DNA from: Methanobacteriaceae archaeon
GTDB lineage: Archaea > Methanobacteriota > Methanobacteria > Methanobacteriales > Methanobacteriaceae
Direction: 5' to 3'
Assembly (NCBI GenBank): GCA_030016715.1
Contig: JASEJD010000001.1
Coordinates: 248,001-312,000, forward strand
DNA length: 64,000 bases
Part shown: positions 49,026 to 59,779 of the stretch, in pieces
How the letters are laid out: each line of letters opens with the position of its first letter
How positions within the stretch are numbered: position 1 is the first letter of the stretch
Made by a program: the position numbers and the translations under genes
Notes under the pieces: model-generated
What the model was told of the DNA's origin: nothing
Databases searched by the model: none
The model's input: only the letters and a program-made list of their open reading frames with translations

Positions 49026-49746
49026 TCCGGTTTTAAGGGATCTTATTGTAGTTTCAATTACCCTTATTATGGCTTTTATAATCATTAAATTAACAAACTA
49101 TATTTTGAAAAGAAGTGCACAGCGATGGGATGTTGATTTAACACTTATTCAAATGTTATATGAAATAGTAAAATATTCGGTTATTATTATAGCCTTAACT
49201 ATAATCTTGAAGGAACTTGGTTGGGATATCACAGCTATTGCCGTCAGTCTAGGTATAGTTGGTGTAGCTGTAGGATTTGCATCAAGAGATATTATTTCAA
49301 ACTTTATAAGTGGTATGTTTATTCTGGCTGATAAAAGCTTTAAAGTTGGGGATGTTATTGAAATTTCTGGTGAAAAGGGAAAAGTAACTAAAATGGGATT
49401 CAGACGTACAAAAATAATCACTCCTGATAATAGAATAATTATAATACCTAACTCCTTATTTTCAAAAAATACATATACCAATCATACCTATCTGGATTTA
49501 AAACGTGTTGATCTGGATATTATTATACCCTATCAACATGATCTCGAGGAAGTGACCAATTCATTGAAAAAAATTGCCCTGCAATGTGAATGGAGTATAA
49601 AAAATCCTGAACCTACAGTTTTTATAAAAGAACTATCAGATGTGGGGATAAATGCTACTTTAACTACTTGGGCCGAAGATCCATGGCGAGTAGCTGATTA
49701 TAGAACTTATTTAGCAAAAAAGGTTAAAAAACTCCTGGTGCACTAA
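49015..49746 (+). CDS. MscS-type mechanosensitive channel
   Basis: 243 residues with three membrane helices. The pore helix region [25 protein letters not shown] is typical of MscS TM3, followed by the beta domain ([30 protein letters not shown]). Start TTG 49015 lies inside rnz with GAGGTG seven bases upstream. Short form with the minimal helix number. Acts as an osmotic release valve. Confidence 0.92.
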   Translation: MEINPVLRDLIVVSITLIMAFIIIKLTNYILKRSAQRWDVDLTLIQMLYEIVKYSVIIIALTIILKELGWDITAIAVSLGIVGVAVGFASRDIISNFISGMFILADKSFKVGDVIEISGEKGKVTKMGFRRTKIITPDNRIIIIPNSLFSKNTYTNHTYLDLKRVDLDIIIPYQHDLEEVTNSLKKIALQCEWSIKNPEPTVFIKELSDVGINATLTTWAEDPWRVADYRTYLAKKVKKLLVH

Positions 49747-49747
49747 A

Positions 49748-50356
49748 ATGCATAAATACAAAATTTTAGCCATCTTTTTGATTACAATATCAATATTATT
49801 CGCTTTAAATATAGCTTTAATGACCATTGAGGGATTTGAAAATCTTAATAGGGCTAAAAACAAAGTTGAAACATATAAAAGTGCTCCGGTGAATCTCCTA
49901 GATCCTTCTATTATGGATTCTGGTTTTACTGGCTCATCATCAAATTACAAGTTACAGTTAATCATTCCCAAAATAAATCTAAAATGTAAGATACGATCAG
50001 ATACGGTTAATGCATACAATTCAGTTTATCATTATACTGAAAGTGTTTTACCAGGACAAGATGGTGAATGTGGGTTATTAGGCCATAGAACAACTTATTC
50101 TGGTCCATTTCGTAATTTGGGATCTTTAAAACCAGGCGATGTTGTGATCATAATTGATCCTATTTTATCAGAAAAATATACTTATCAAGTTGTATCTAAT
50201 GGAAAAGATATTAGATGGGACTATAAAGAGAATCCTATTAGGTTTGAACAAACAGGAAATCCCCGTTTATTATTAGTAACATGTTATCCTCCTGGTAAAA
50301 AAGAAGCAGCTTGGATAACACATTGTAAGTTAGTTTCAACCACTCCAACGAATTAA
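49748..50356 (+). CDS. sortase family transpeptidase
   Basis: 202 residues. One N-terminal membrane helix ([20 protein letters not shown]), then a sortase beta-barrel with catalytic His in [11 protein letters not shown], Cys in LLVTCYPPG and a trailing region that should supply the Arg. Sortases link LPxTG-like proteins to the cell wall; methanobacterial versions are known but their substrates are mostly untested. It starts 1 bp after mscS ends, so co-translated. Confidence 0.9.
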   Translation: MHKYKILAIFLITISILFALNIALMTIEGFENLNRAKNKVETYKSAPVNLLDPSIMDSGFTGSSSNYKLQLIIPKINLKCKIRSDTVNAYNSVYHYTESVLPGQDGECGLLGHRTTYSGPFRNLGSLKPGDVVIIIDPILSEKYTYQVVSNGKDIRWDYKENPIRFEQTGNPRLLLVTCYPPGKKEAAWITHCKLVSTTPTN

Positions 50357-50439
50357 ATAGGTCATATTAGATTAAATAATATCTTAATTAATAATCAAAT
50401 TATTAATAAGTATTACTAAAGATAAATGGAAACGATCAA

Positions 50440-50608
50440 TTTTTATATGTGTAGTAACATCACATATTACTTAATAATAAATTATTTTCAAAACAAAACT
50501 AAAGATCTCTATAAATAAATAGATAAAGACAAGTAATTGTTCTAAAAAAATTATTTGTTAAAAAAGGATATTAAGAGGTTAATTGGTGCAAAAATGAATT
50601 GGGGATAA
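50440..50608 (+). promoter_or_regulatory. hydrogenase operon promoter, inverted repeat and 4-codon upstream ORF
   Basis: TATA-like TTTTTATATG at 50440-50449 with BRE-like GATCAA before it. The inverted repeat ATATGTG (50445-50451) and CACATAT (50461-50467), 9 bp apart, covers the TATA-to-start region. The leader of about 140 nt ends in a short ORF ATG AAT TGG GGA TAA (50594-50608, SD GGTG), ending 2 bp before the ferredoxin ATG at 50611. Confidence 0.5.
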
Positions 50609-50610
50609 AA

Positions 50611-50862
50611 ATGACAACAATAAAAGTAGATGAAGATGCATGTGTTGGATGTGGTTCTTGTGTAGAAGACTGTCCCAATGACGTCTATGAATTAGATCAA
50701 GAACACGGAAAAACTGTTGTGGTGAATTCAGAGGATTGTATGGCTTGTTTATCATGTCACGAGATATGTCCTTCTCAAGCACTGGAACATGATAATATTC
50801 ACGTGGCAAAGAGGCTATATATAGATAGAAAAGTGTCAAATGCATTGAAAAAAATTATTTAG
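50611..50862 (+). CDS. 2[4Fe-4S] ferredoxin
   Basis: 83 residues with two cluster motifs, [18 protein letters not shown] and [17 protein letters not shown], then a short basic tail ([20 protein letters not shown]). ATG 50611 preceded by GGGGAT. It heads an operon with a V4R protein and hydrogenase subunits, so it is the likely electron acceptor or donor of that enzyme. Confidence 0.92.
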   Translation: MTTIKVDEDACVGCGSCVEDCPNDVYELDQEHGKTVVVNSEDCMACLSCHEICPSQALEHDNIHVAKRLYIDRKVSNALKKII

Positions 50863-50872
50863 GGGCTTTAAT

Positions 50873-52338
<1,466 letters not shown>

Positions 52339-52354
52339 TATTATGGTGATATTT

Positions 52355-53803
52355 ATGAAAAATATTGAAATAAGTCCGGTAAGCAGAATTGAAGGACATG
52401 CTAAAATAACAGTGCAACTGGATGACTCTGGAAATGTTTCAGATGCCCACTTTCATGTGATGGAAATACGAGGCTTTGAAAAATTTTTAGAAGGAGCTGC
52501 TGTAGAAGAAGCGCCTCGAATTACACCCCGTATATGTGGTATCTGTCAAACTGCACATCACTTAGCATCAGCTAAAGCTACCGACCAGATATTTGGTCTT
52601 CAACCACCAGAAACAGCCACAAAACTACGAGAATTAATGCTTTTGGGTCAGTATATACATTCACACTCACTCCACTTTTATTTCCTGGGAGCTCCAGATC
52701 TTGTTATGGGACCTGAATCAGACCCTGCATTAAGAAATGTTGTGGGAATACTGAAAAAAGATCCCGCTCTTGCGAAAATGGCTATTGATACTCGTAAGAT
52801 TGGGCAGAACATTACAAACATAGTTGGTGGTAAGCCAATTAGTCCGGTTACAGCCATACCTGGTGGGCAATCAAAAGGAATAACTGATGAAGAAAGAAAT
52901 GATCTATTAACACAAGCAAAAGAAGCTGTAGAATTAGTTGAAAAAGGGGTTGAAGTTACTAAACCACTATTTGAACAGTACAGTGAAGCTGTAGAACTTC
53001 TAGGAACATTAGAATCAAATTTCGGGGCTCTAAGTAACAATGGTAATATCGAATTTTATGATGCACCAGTGAAAATTATAGATAAAGATGGAAATGACCT
53101 ACACGAATTTGAATCTGACAATTACCTTGATTACATTGAAGAAAAAGTTCAGCCCTGGTCTTATCTTAAATTCCCTTATCTAAAACAAATAGGATTCCCA
53201 GAAGGTAACTATAGAGTTGGACCTCTAGCTAGACTTAACATTGCTCAAACCATACCCACTGAAAAAGCTTCTGCACTCTTTGGAGAGTTTAAAGACAAAT
53301 ACGGAATTGCGCAAAATCCTCTGCTATACCATTATGCCCGTCTCATTGAGTTGATGTACGCTTCAGAAAGAGCGGTACAATTATTAGAAGATGATTCAAT
53401 AACAGGAACCGATATTAGACAACCATTAACAGAAGAACTCATGACCAAAGCTGAAGCAAAGGAATCAGGTGGATCTAGAAGGGGAGTAGGTATGATTGAA
53501 GCAACTAGAGGAATTCTGATTCATGATTACGAAACAGACGATGCAGGGTACATAACCCGAGCTAACTTGATTGTATCGACTGGGCAAAACAACCTATCTA
53601 TGGATATTGGAGTAAGAGAAACCGCTAAAGCTATGATTAAAGGTGAAGAAGTATCAGAAGGGTTAAAAAACCAATTAGAAATGATTGTAAGAGCTTATGA
53701 TCCTTGTTTATCTTGTGCCACCCATATGATAAATGGAGAATCTCCATTAGTAGTGGATATACATGATAGTAACGGTGAACTCATTAAAAAGCATATATTA
53801 TAA
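52355..53803 (+). CDS. group 3 [NiFe] hydrogenase large subunit (MvhA/VhuA-like)
   Basis: About 482 residues. Ni ligands: L1 motif [11 protein letters not shown] and C-terminal L2 DPCLSCATH. After the L2 His come 25 residues ([20 protein letters not shown]...), the extension removed by a maturation protease, so this is a processed catalytic subunit. N-terminus [16 protein letters not shown] is the family type. ATG 52355 with GGTGAT SD. Clearly hydrogenase and not Ech or Fpo-like. The redox partner is not obvious. Confidence 0.93.
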   Translation: MKNIEISPVSRIEGHAKITVQLDDSGNVSDAHFHVMEIRGFEKFLEGAAVEEAPRITPRICGICQTAHHLASAKATDQIFGLQPPETATKLRELMLLGQYIHSHSLHFYFLGAPDLVMGPESDPALRNVVGILKKDPALAKMAIDTRKIGQNITNIVGGKPISPVTAIPGGQSKGITDEERNDLLTQAKEAVELVEKGVEVTKPLFEQYSEAVELLGTLESNFGALSNNGNIEFYDAPVKIIDKDGNDLHEFESDNYLDYIEEKVQPWSYLKFPYLKQIGFPEGNYRVGPLARLNIAQTIPTEKASALFGEFKDKYGIAQNPLLYHYARLIELMYASERAVQLLEDDSITGTDIRQPLTEELMTKAEAKESGGSRRGVGMIEATRGILIHDYETDDAGYITRANLIVSTGQNNLSMDIGVRETAKAMIKGEEVSEGLKNQLEMIVRAYDPCLSCATHMINGESPLVVDIHDSNGELIKKHIL

Positions 53804-54002
53804 CTAAATCCAAAGATTAAGGATTTAGTTTATATTCTATTTTTTCTTAATTAAAAACAAATCAATTTTTTTTATTTCAATTTATAATAGGATTAATTTC
53901 TATAATAAATTTTGAAAAGTTTATTTATCATACCAGTAAAAATAATAATATGTTAAAAAATATCAGTAATAATTAAATCTTTTCTCTTAATAAAGTGATT
54001 TT

Positions 54003-55208
54003 ATGAGCGATATAGATGTTGGAAAACAATTAGAAGAAATTCTAATTGATTTAGAAAGAATTGATGGTATTGATGGCAGTTTGATTGCTGATAACTCGGG
54101 AAATATTATAAGTCATCGGATGCATCGCTATACTGATGTTGATTTATTTGGATCAATGTCCAATGTTATAGTAAACTCATCAGAAAGATTACTGAATTCT
54201 GCAGAGCAAGGAAAAATTGAAAGGGTTCTCATGGAGTCTGCTAATGGGAAAGCACTCTTTTTAGATTTAGATAAAGTTAATTTTATTATATTAATGGAAT
54301 TATCAGCCAATATTGGGTTGGTAATGGTTTCTGCTAAAAGAGCAGCAGAAAAGATATTAGATATTTCTAAAGATCTTGTAATATCCATAGAAGCAGAATA
54401 TACTGAAGAAATACCCGAATCAAAAGAAATCGAAAAAGAGGAACTATCTGCAGAAAAAAATGAAATAGAGAAAATTAAAACTTCTCAAACGGTACCTGAA
54501 GAGTTGATAAATCAAGAACCATCTGCACCTATATCCACATCAATAGAAGCTACTGAAAATGAAGTATTTAAGGACGAAGAGATTACTGAAATTGATTTAG
54601 AAGTAATTCCAGAAGAAAAGACTTATGAACAATCAACTGAAGATTCTATTGTTTCAGACAAAAAAATCCAAGGCCCAGAAGAAATAAAACCACAAACTGA
54701 AAAATCAGAGATTCTACCTTCAATAAAACCACCAATTTCATTTCCTGAACTGCCAGAGAATGTAATTGTCCCATCCGATGCAGAAGAACGTTCTCAATTA
54801 ATTTTAGATATCTACGAAGCAATATTTTTGGCCATGTCGCTGGGTGCTAGTAAAATAATGGGAGTGGCACCAGCAAGAGGATTAACCAAAAAATTTTTAC
54901 CTTTAGAATCATGCAAAAAACTTCTGGTAGGAGTGGATGTTAAAACAAACTCAGTTATAGATTTCAACACAATCAGAGAAAACGCAGCAAAAATAAGCAT
55001 CGAATCAAGAGAGAAAACGTTAATAAATGATTTCAGCAAAATTATTGACATAATAACCGAGAACTATGGTAAAGTTATGGGATACGATGCTTTCCGTGGG
55101 ATGGTAAGACCAGAATTTAATGTCATCAAAAAATCGTATGGAAATGCCATGGATGAATTAGATATTAAAAAGAAGATACATCCAGAACTAATAAATCTAT
55201 TAAATTGA
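54003..55208 (+). CDS. roadblock fusion protein with acidic linker
   Basis: 401 residues. An N-terminal roadblock domain (about 8-125; LEEILIDLERIDGIDGSLIA, LFGSMSNVIVNSSERLLNSA), a linker of about 110 Glu/Ser/Pro/Ile-rich residues and a C-terminal helical domain (about 255-401; YEAIFLAMSLGASKIMGVAP, VGYDAFRGMVRP-like GYDAFRGMVRPEF) I do not recognise. The architecture parallels DUF2226, also with a long acidic linker. Separated by 199 bp from the hydrogenase operon. Confidence 0.72.
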   Translation: MSDIDVGKQLEEILIDLERIDGIDGSLIADNSGNIISHRMHRYTDVDLFGSMSNVIVNSSERLLNSAEQGKIERVLMESANGKALFLDLDKVNFIILMELSANIGLVMVSAKRAAEKILDISKDLVISIEAEYTEEIPESKEIEKEELSAEKNEIEKIKTSQTVPEELINQEPSAPISTSIEATENEVFKDEEITEIDLEVIPEEKTYEQSTEDSIVSDKKIQGPEEIKPQTEKSEILPSIKPPISFPELPENVIVPSDAEERSQLILDIYEAIFLAMSLGASKIMGVAPARGLTKKFLPLESCKKLLVGVDVKTNSVIDFNTIRENAAKISIESREKTLINDFSKIIDIITENYGKVMGYDAFRGMVRPEFNVIKKSYGNAMDELDIKKKIHPELINLLN

Positions 55209-55431
55209 GATACTCAAAAATTCAATCTATTTTATCATGTATTATACTTTAATTCATGTGTAATTAATCTGTTGTTATAAAAAAATTTATAAACCATAAT
55301 ACCATGTAAAAATATACTATCGTTTTACACGTTTTTTAATAAATAAAAATTGAATATTTAGCTTATTACTGAGATCTAAAGATTATAATTATCTAGTTCA
55401 ATTACTCTAAAATTTTACAGGCACGATTATA

Positions 55432-56349
55432 ATGTTAAATGAGCTTCAAAAAAAAATAATTAACCTTAAAAAAGAAAAAAATGCAATAATATTAGCCCAT
55501 AACTATCAAAAAGGAGAAATTCAGGAAATAGCTGATTTCATAGGAGATTCTCTTGAGCTATGTATTAAAGCATCTGAAATAGTGGAATCAGATCTGGTAA
55601 TATTTTGTGGTGTGGATTTCATGGCTGAGACCGCTGCTATTTTAAATCCTGATAAAAAGATTATAATTCCCGATTTAGAGTCAGAATGTCCCATGGCCCA
55701 TATGCTTCCAGCAAGTGAAGTTATAAAAGCTAAAAAACAACACCCTGATGCAGCAGTAGTATTATATGTCAATACCTTGGCAGAGGCAAAAGCTGAGGCC
55801 GATATCCTTTGTACATCTTCGAATGCATTAAAAGTTGTAGAAAGCCTCCCCCAAGAAAAAATTCTTTTTGGTCCGGACAATAATCTAGCCTGTTATGTGA
55901 AAAAAAATACTGATAAAAATATTATTCCTATTCCGGATAATGGATATTGTTATGTACATAAAATGTTTAATGTGGCTGATTTAATGTTTTTAAAGGAAAA
56001 ATATCCTGATTCAGATATTTTAGCACATCCAGAATGTGATCCTGAAGTTCAAGATTATGCGGATTATATTTTAAGCACAGGGGGTATGATGAGCCATGTT
56101 GCAAATTCCCCTAAAAAAACGTTTATTATTGGAACTGAAATCGATTTAATTACAAGACTTAGAAGAGAAAATCCAGATAAAAGAATTCTGCCAGCCTATG
56201 CTGATGCTATCTGTGAAAACATGAAACTTCACACACTAGAAAAGGTTCTAAAATCCATTGAAACTGAAGAATATGTGGTTACAGTTCCCGAGGAAATTGC
56301 CCAAAAATCTAAAAAAGCCATTGAAAGAATGATCTCAGTATCATCTTAA
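55432..56349 (+). CDS. nadA: quinolinate synthase
   Basis: 305 residues. Condenses iminoaspartate and DHAP using a [4Fe-4S] cluster. Motifs: AIILAHNYQKGEIQEIADF, the cluster Cys in IFCGVDFMAETA, IPIPDNGYCYVH and CENMKLHTLEKV. Normal length for archaeal NadA. ATG 55432. It works with nadC in this window. Confidence 0.94.
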   Translation: MLNELQKKIINLKKEKNAIILAHNYQKGEIQEIADFIGDSLELCIKASEIVESDLVIFCGVDFMAETAAILNPDKKIIIPDLESECPMAHMLPASEVIKAKKQHPDAAVVLYVNTLAEAKAEADILCTSSNALKVVESLPQEKILFGPDNNLACYVKKNTDKNIIPIPDNGYCYVHKMFNVADLMFLKEKYPDSDILAHPECDPEVQDYADYILSTGGMMSHVANSPKKTFIIGTEIDLITRLRRENPDKRILPAYADAICENMKLHTLEKVLKSIETEEYVVTVPEEIAQKSKKAIERMISVSS

Positions 56350-56404
56350 ATATTTATTAATCTTGAATCTTATCTATTTTTATAGGATATTAAAAGATGA
56401 ATAA

Positions 56405-57857
56405 TTAAATTGCAGTTACAGTACCTTCTAACTCTGATCTAACTATTTTATAGTCATCCAGATATTGGATTAATGCTTCGATAGCATATGTATCTGTTTT
56501 TATATTAACCCCATATTTCTCTGGTACTGCTTGGCTAGTTAAAAAAAAACTGCTTTATATTTTTCTTTTGATTTCAAACGTTTACCTTGTATGAATATCT
56601 CTTGGATGCTTATTCCACCGGGGTTTTCAATTTTAAAATATAAATTTAAGCCCATACATCTTTTTACATATCCCCCCATCTGTTTATAGGGATCTGTGGA
56701 AAAGGTTCTTTCGAGATTTTCTTCCATCATCTACCATATTTCCCAGCCCTCTAACTCAACAGTTAATAGTGGAGGGTTAACATGGATTATATTCCATAGA
56801 TCGTTCATATTAATATTTCCAGGAGCAACTGGCGCCCCATACCTCCAACCATGAGAAAAAGCTAACTGAGCATCTTCAGAGTGTAATAAACTTTTTAAAA
56901 GAAAATTATCCATTTTAGATTCTAAAACTGTATTTCTATTAAGTCCAATTTCAGTATATCCTACCTTTTTATTTAGATATTGGTTATGTGGTTTTAGTAT
57001 TTTATCAACTAATTTTTCAATGGATTCATCAGGTTCAAGATCCTTTTCAACAATAATCAGTTCATGATTAAAGTTTTTAATTTTACCTCCAGTTATATCC
57101 AAATCTAATCGCCCCACAAATGATCCATGGCATCCAGACTGAATAATTATAGTATTGTTGACCATTATTGGTTTATATAAACGGTTATGAGTATGAGCAC
57201 TAAGTAATACGTCAACACCTTCTGTTTCCAATGCTAATTTGACTTCTTGGGGAAAACCAAGATGAGAGATAACTATAATCAAATCAACCTTCTCTTGATT
57301 TCTCAATTTCTCAATATAAAACTTTAATTCTTCATTACCCAGCGTAAAATATACGCCTTCACTAAAATGATTAGGCATTACTTTGTCAACAATCATGGAG
57401 GCTATTCCTATAATTCCAAGTCTTAAATTATTTCTTTCCATGACCCCGGTATGGCTGGAAAACAAGTTGATCATTACTTTTGTTATAACAATTTATGCAA
57501 GCAATGGATAATTCCATTTCTTATTTATTTTCATTAATTGTTTAGGTCCGTAAGCAAATTCCCAATGGGCATTCATTGCATCAGAACTCATCTCATTGAG
57601 GATCGAAATTAAAGATTCTCCCTTTGATTTGACTGCTGTATATGTTCCATGCAAGGTATCACCACAATCAAATAAGAGCACTTGGTCTGGTTGATTTTAA
57701 AGGCTTGGTTAAAAATAGATTTTAATCTCGATAGCCCCTTACATCCATATAATATGGTTTTGAGCCTTTCCAGAATAATTCTGTATGCAGATCCAGATAG
57801 GCATGGGTATCATTAATCGGGAAAATGGTCAAATTAGGTTCAAAAGAAATTATTAAT
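56405..57857 (-). pseudogene. decayed 5'-nucleotidase/SoxB-like metallophosphatase
   Basis: Read right to left, fragments in different frames give EPNLTIFPINDTHAYLD, then SRLKSIFNQAFKINQTK, then VLLFDCGDTLHGTYTAV with AMNAHWEFAYGP, a stop, a further frame, then NNLRLGIIGIA to VNPPLLTVELEGWEIW, another shift, DPYKQMGGYVKRCMG, and the terminal AIEALIQYLDDYKIV. Metal motifs survive partly (NDTH, GDTLHG, SAHTH) while the usual GNHE is altered (NAHWE), as in SoxB relatives. At least five frame breaks, so a real pseudogene. Confidence 0.85.
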
Positions 57858-57867
57858 CCCCCCCCCC
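57858..57867 (+). repeat. run of ten C
   Basis: A C10 tract, unusual in this AT-rich sequence, at the 5' boundary of the decayed nucleotidase (G10 on its strand). Confidence 0.8.
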
Positions 57868-58048
57868 AATTTCTATGATTTAAAAATTATTTTTTTATAA
57901 ATATATGATGAAAAATAAATAAAATTTGTGATGATTCTGTGAAATTATAAAATTGAAAGCATACATTTAAGATTAAGTAATCCCTATAATACAAGTTATT
58001 TATAAAAAATCTAATGGAATAATTATTTATAAGTATAGGGGAAATGAA

Positions 58049-58819
58049 ATGTTTTTTAAAGTTGAAGGGCATGAAGTTAGGGCTGAAGTTGAAAAAGAGG
58101 AAATATTTAAATCAAAACATTCTGAATTAAGTTTAAAAAAGTTAAAAATTCATTTTCAAGTTTATAATCCTATCAAAATTCCGAAGGTTATTCAGTCCAT
58201 TGAAGATAAAAAGAGTTGGAAAGTAATAAGTTCATCTTATTATTATACTGAAGGAAACCCTGTGGTTCGTTATATATTTGAAATTGAAGAAATTGAAGTT
58301 CTTAACATAAAACAACTGATCATCAATAAAATCAAGTTAGATCCCTATTCTTATGAGGAAGTGATAGAAGAAGAAAGAGGCGATAAATTATCAATAAAAG
58401 CCAATATTATAATTAAGGAAAAAGATTTGAAGGAAATTAAAGAATGGATGACCCAGGACAAATATCTCTCAGTGATTAGATCTGGAATTTCAAAAAAAAT
58501 GAAGGAAATGAAAATAGAAAAAGTATTATGGTCAAAAGACGTTAATAATACTATTAAATGTCATTTAACCTTGATAGAGAAATTTGATGGAGATTATAAA
58601 TATCCTGATAGTTTTTCTGCTGAATTTAAGAATATAAATAAAATTCTATCCGATTCTGTTAATACTATGGAAAGTTTAGTGGAATTACTGGCTAAAAAAA
58701 ATATCATCTCCAATACAGAGCTAGAAAAGATGAAAAAAAAGCATGAAAATCGATTAAACTTGATAAATCTTTACGAAGTCGAAGATTTAGATGAATATTT
58801 AAATAAATATCAAGTTTAA
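58049..58819 (+). CDS. hypothetical protein
   Basis: 256 residues, soluble, Lys/Glu-rich; I do not recognise a family. It looks alpha/beta in the first 200 residues (KLKIHFQVYNPIKIPKVI, VVRYIFEIEEIEV, HLTLIEKFDGDYKYP) and helical at the end (NIISNTELEKMKKKHE). GGGGAAATGA precedes the ATG. Located between the pseudogene and a thioesterase. Confidence 0.6.
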   Translation: MFFKVEGHEVRAEVEKEEIFKSKHSELSLKKLKIHFQVYNPIKIPKVIQSIEDKKSWKVISSSYYYTEGNPVVRYIFEIEEIEVLNIKQLIINKIKLDPYSYEEVIEEERGDKLSIKANIIIKEKDLKEIKEWMTQDKYLSVIRSGISKKMKEMKIEKVLWSKDVNNTIKCHLTLIEKFDGDYKYPDSFSAEFKNINKILSDSVNTMESLVELLAKKNIISNTELEKMKKKHENRLNLINLYEVEDLDEYLNKYQV

Positions 58820-58933
58820 GTATTATTCCAAATTAGCCGGTGCAATGATTAATCTAATGATTTTAGATAAAATAATAATTAAACTATTATATTTTCCTAA
58901 AATGTATTCACTAAGATATAAAGGGTTTTTAGA

Positions 58934-59335
58934 ATGGATAAACTGATTAAATATTTTGAAAAAGACTATTTTGCAATTAATAATCATATTGAACTCATTG
59001 AAGTCCGAAATGGTAAAGCTAAAGCAAAAATGGAGATAAAAAGGGATCATCTAAATAGTTTAGGAATGGTTCATGGAGGAGCTATTTTTACATTAGCTGA
59101 TCTAGCATTTGCAGCGGCTGCAAATTCACATGGGGATGTGAGTGTTGCTATAAATGCAGATATATCCTTTATGAAAGCTGCTTATGAAGGAACTTTATAT
59201 GCTGAGGCTGAAGAAATCTCTTTGAATCCAAAAATTGCCACTTACACCGTGAAAATCAAAAATGAGAAAAAAGATATTATTGCAATTTTTCAAGGGATGG
59301 CTTACCGAAAAAAAGACAGATTAAAAATTGAATAG
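58934..59335 (+). CDS. PaaI-type hotdog thioesterase
   Basis: 133 residues, single hotdog domain. The signature LNSLGMVHGGAIFTLADLAFA (split here as MVHGGAIFTLADLA) carries the catalytic Asp region and the helix, followed by SVAINADISFMKAA and MAYRKK. It hydrolyses acyl- or aryl-CoA esters. A link to the aryl-acid genes 30 kb away is conceivable but not supported by context. Followed closely by a ferritin-like gene. Confidence 0.88.
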   Translation: MDKLIKYFEKDYFAINNHIELIEVRNGKAKAKMEIKRDHLNSLGMVHGGAIFTLADLAFAAAANSHGDVSVAINADISFMKAAYEGTLYAEAEEISLNPKIATYTVKIKNEKKDIIAIFQGMAYRKKDRLKIE

Positions 59336-59352
59336 ATGCTGAGGGTATAAAG

Positions 59353-59757
59353 ATGGAAAAAGAAGAAATTATAAAAATGTTAAACGAAGATTTTGTTAGA
59401 GAACTGGAAGCAACCATGATCTACTCATATAATTCTTTTATTATAGAAAACTGTGACTCTAGTAGAGTAACTGAGGCTATTTCTGTAGATGAAATGAGAC
59501 ATATGTGGTGGCTAGCTGACCTAATTACTAAAAGAGGCGGGAAACCTACCATGAAACATAAAGAACTTGATTTTGGTGGAGATGATTTGAAAAGTCAGTT
59601 GGAAAGACAGATCCAACTCGAAACAGAGGGAATAAAAATATACAGCCAACAAATAGAAGAAATAGATGATGAAGAAGTAGTTGGTGTACTTAAACATATA
59701 ATAGATGAAGAAAAAAGGCATAGAAAAGAGTTTAGGATGAGATTAGAAGAATTATAG
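59353..59757 (+). CDS. ferritin-like diiron protein
   Basis: 134 residues, a four-helix bundle with two Glu and two ExxH motifs: ELEATMIYSY, DEMRHMWW, QLETEGIKIY and DEEKRHRKEF, the bacterioferritin/rubrerythrin diiron set. No rubredoxin domain. Likely binds or oxidises iron, or reduces peroxide. Spacing of 17 bp from the thioesterase suggests joint transcription. Confidence 0.87.
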   Translation: MEKEEIIKMLNEDFVRELEATMIYSYNSFIIENCDSSRVTEAISVDEMRHMWWLADLITKRGGKPTMKHKELDFGGDDLKSQLERQIQLETEGIKIYSQQIEEIDDEEVVGVLKHIIDEEKRHRKEFRMRLEEL

Positions 59758-59779
59758 TTATTTTTACTTAAAAAAAAAA

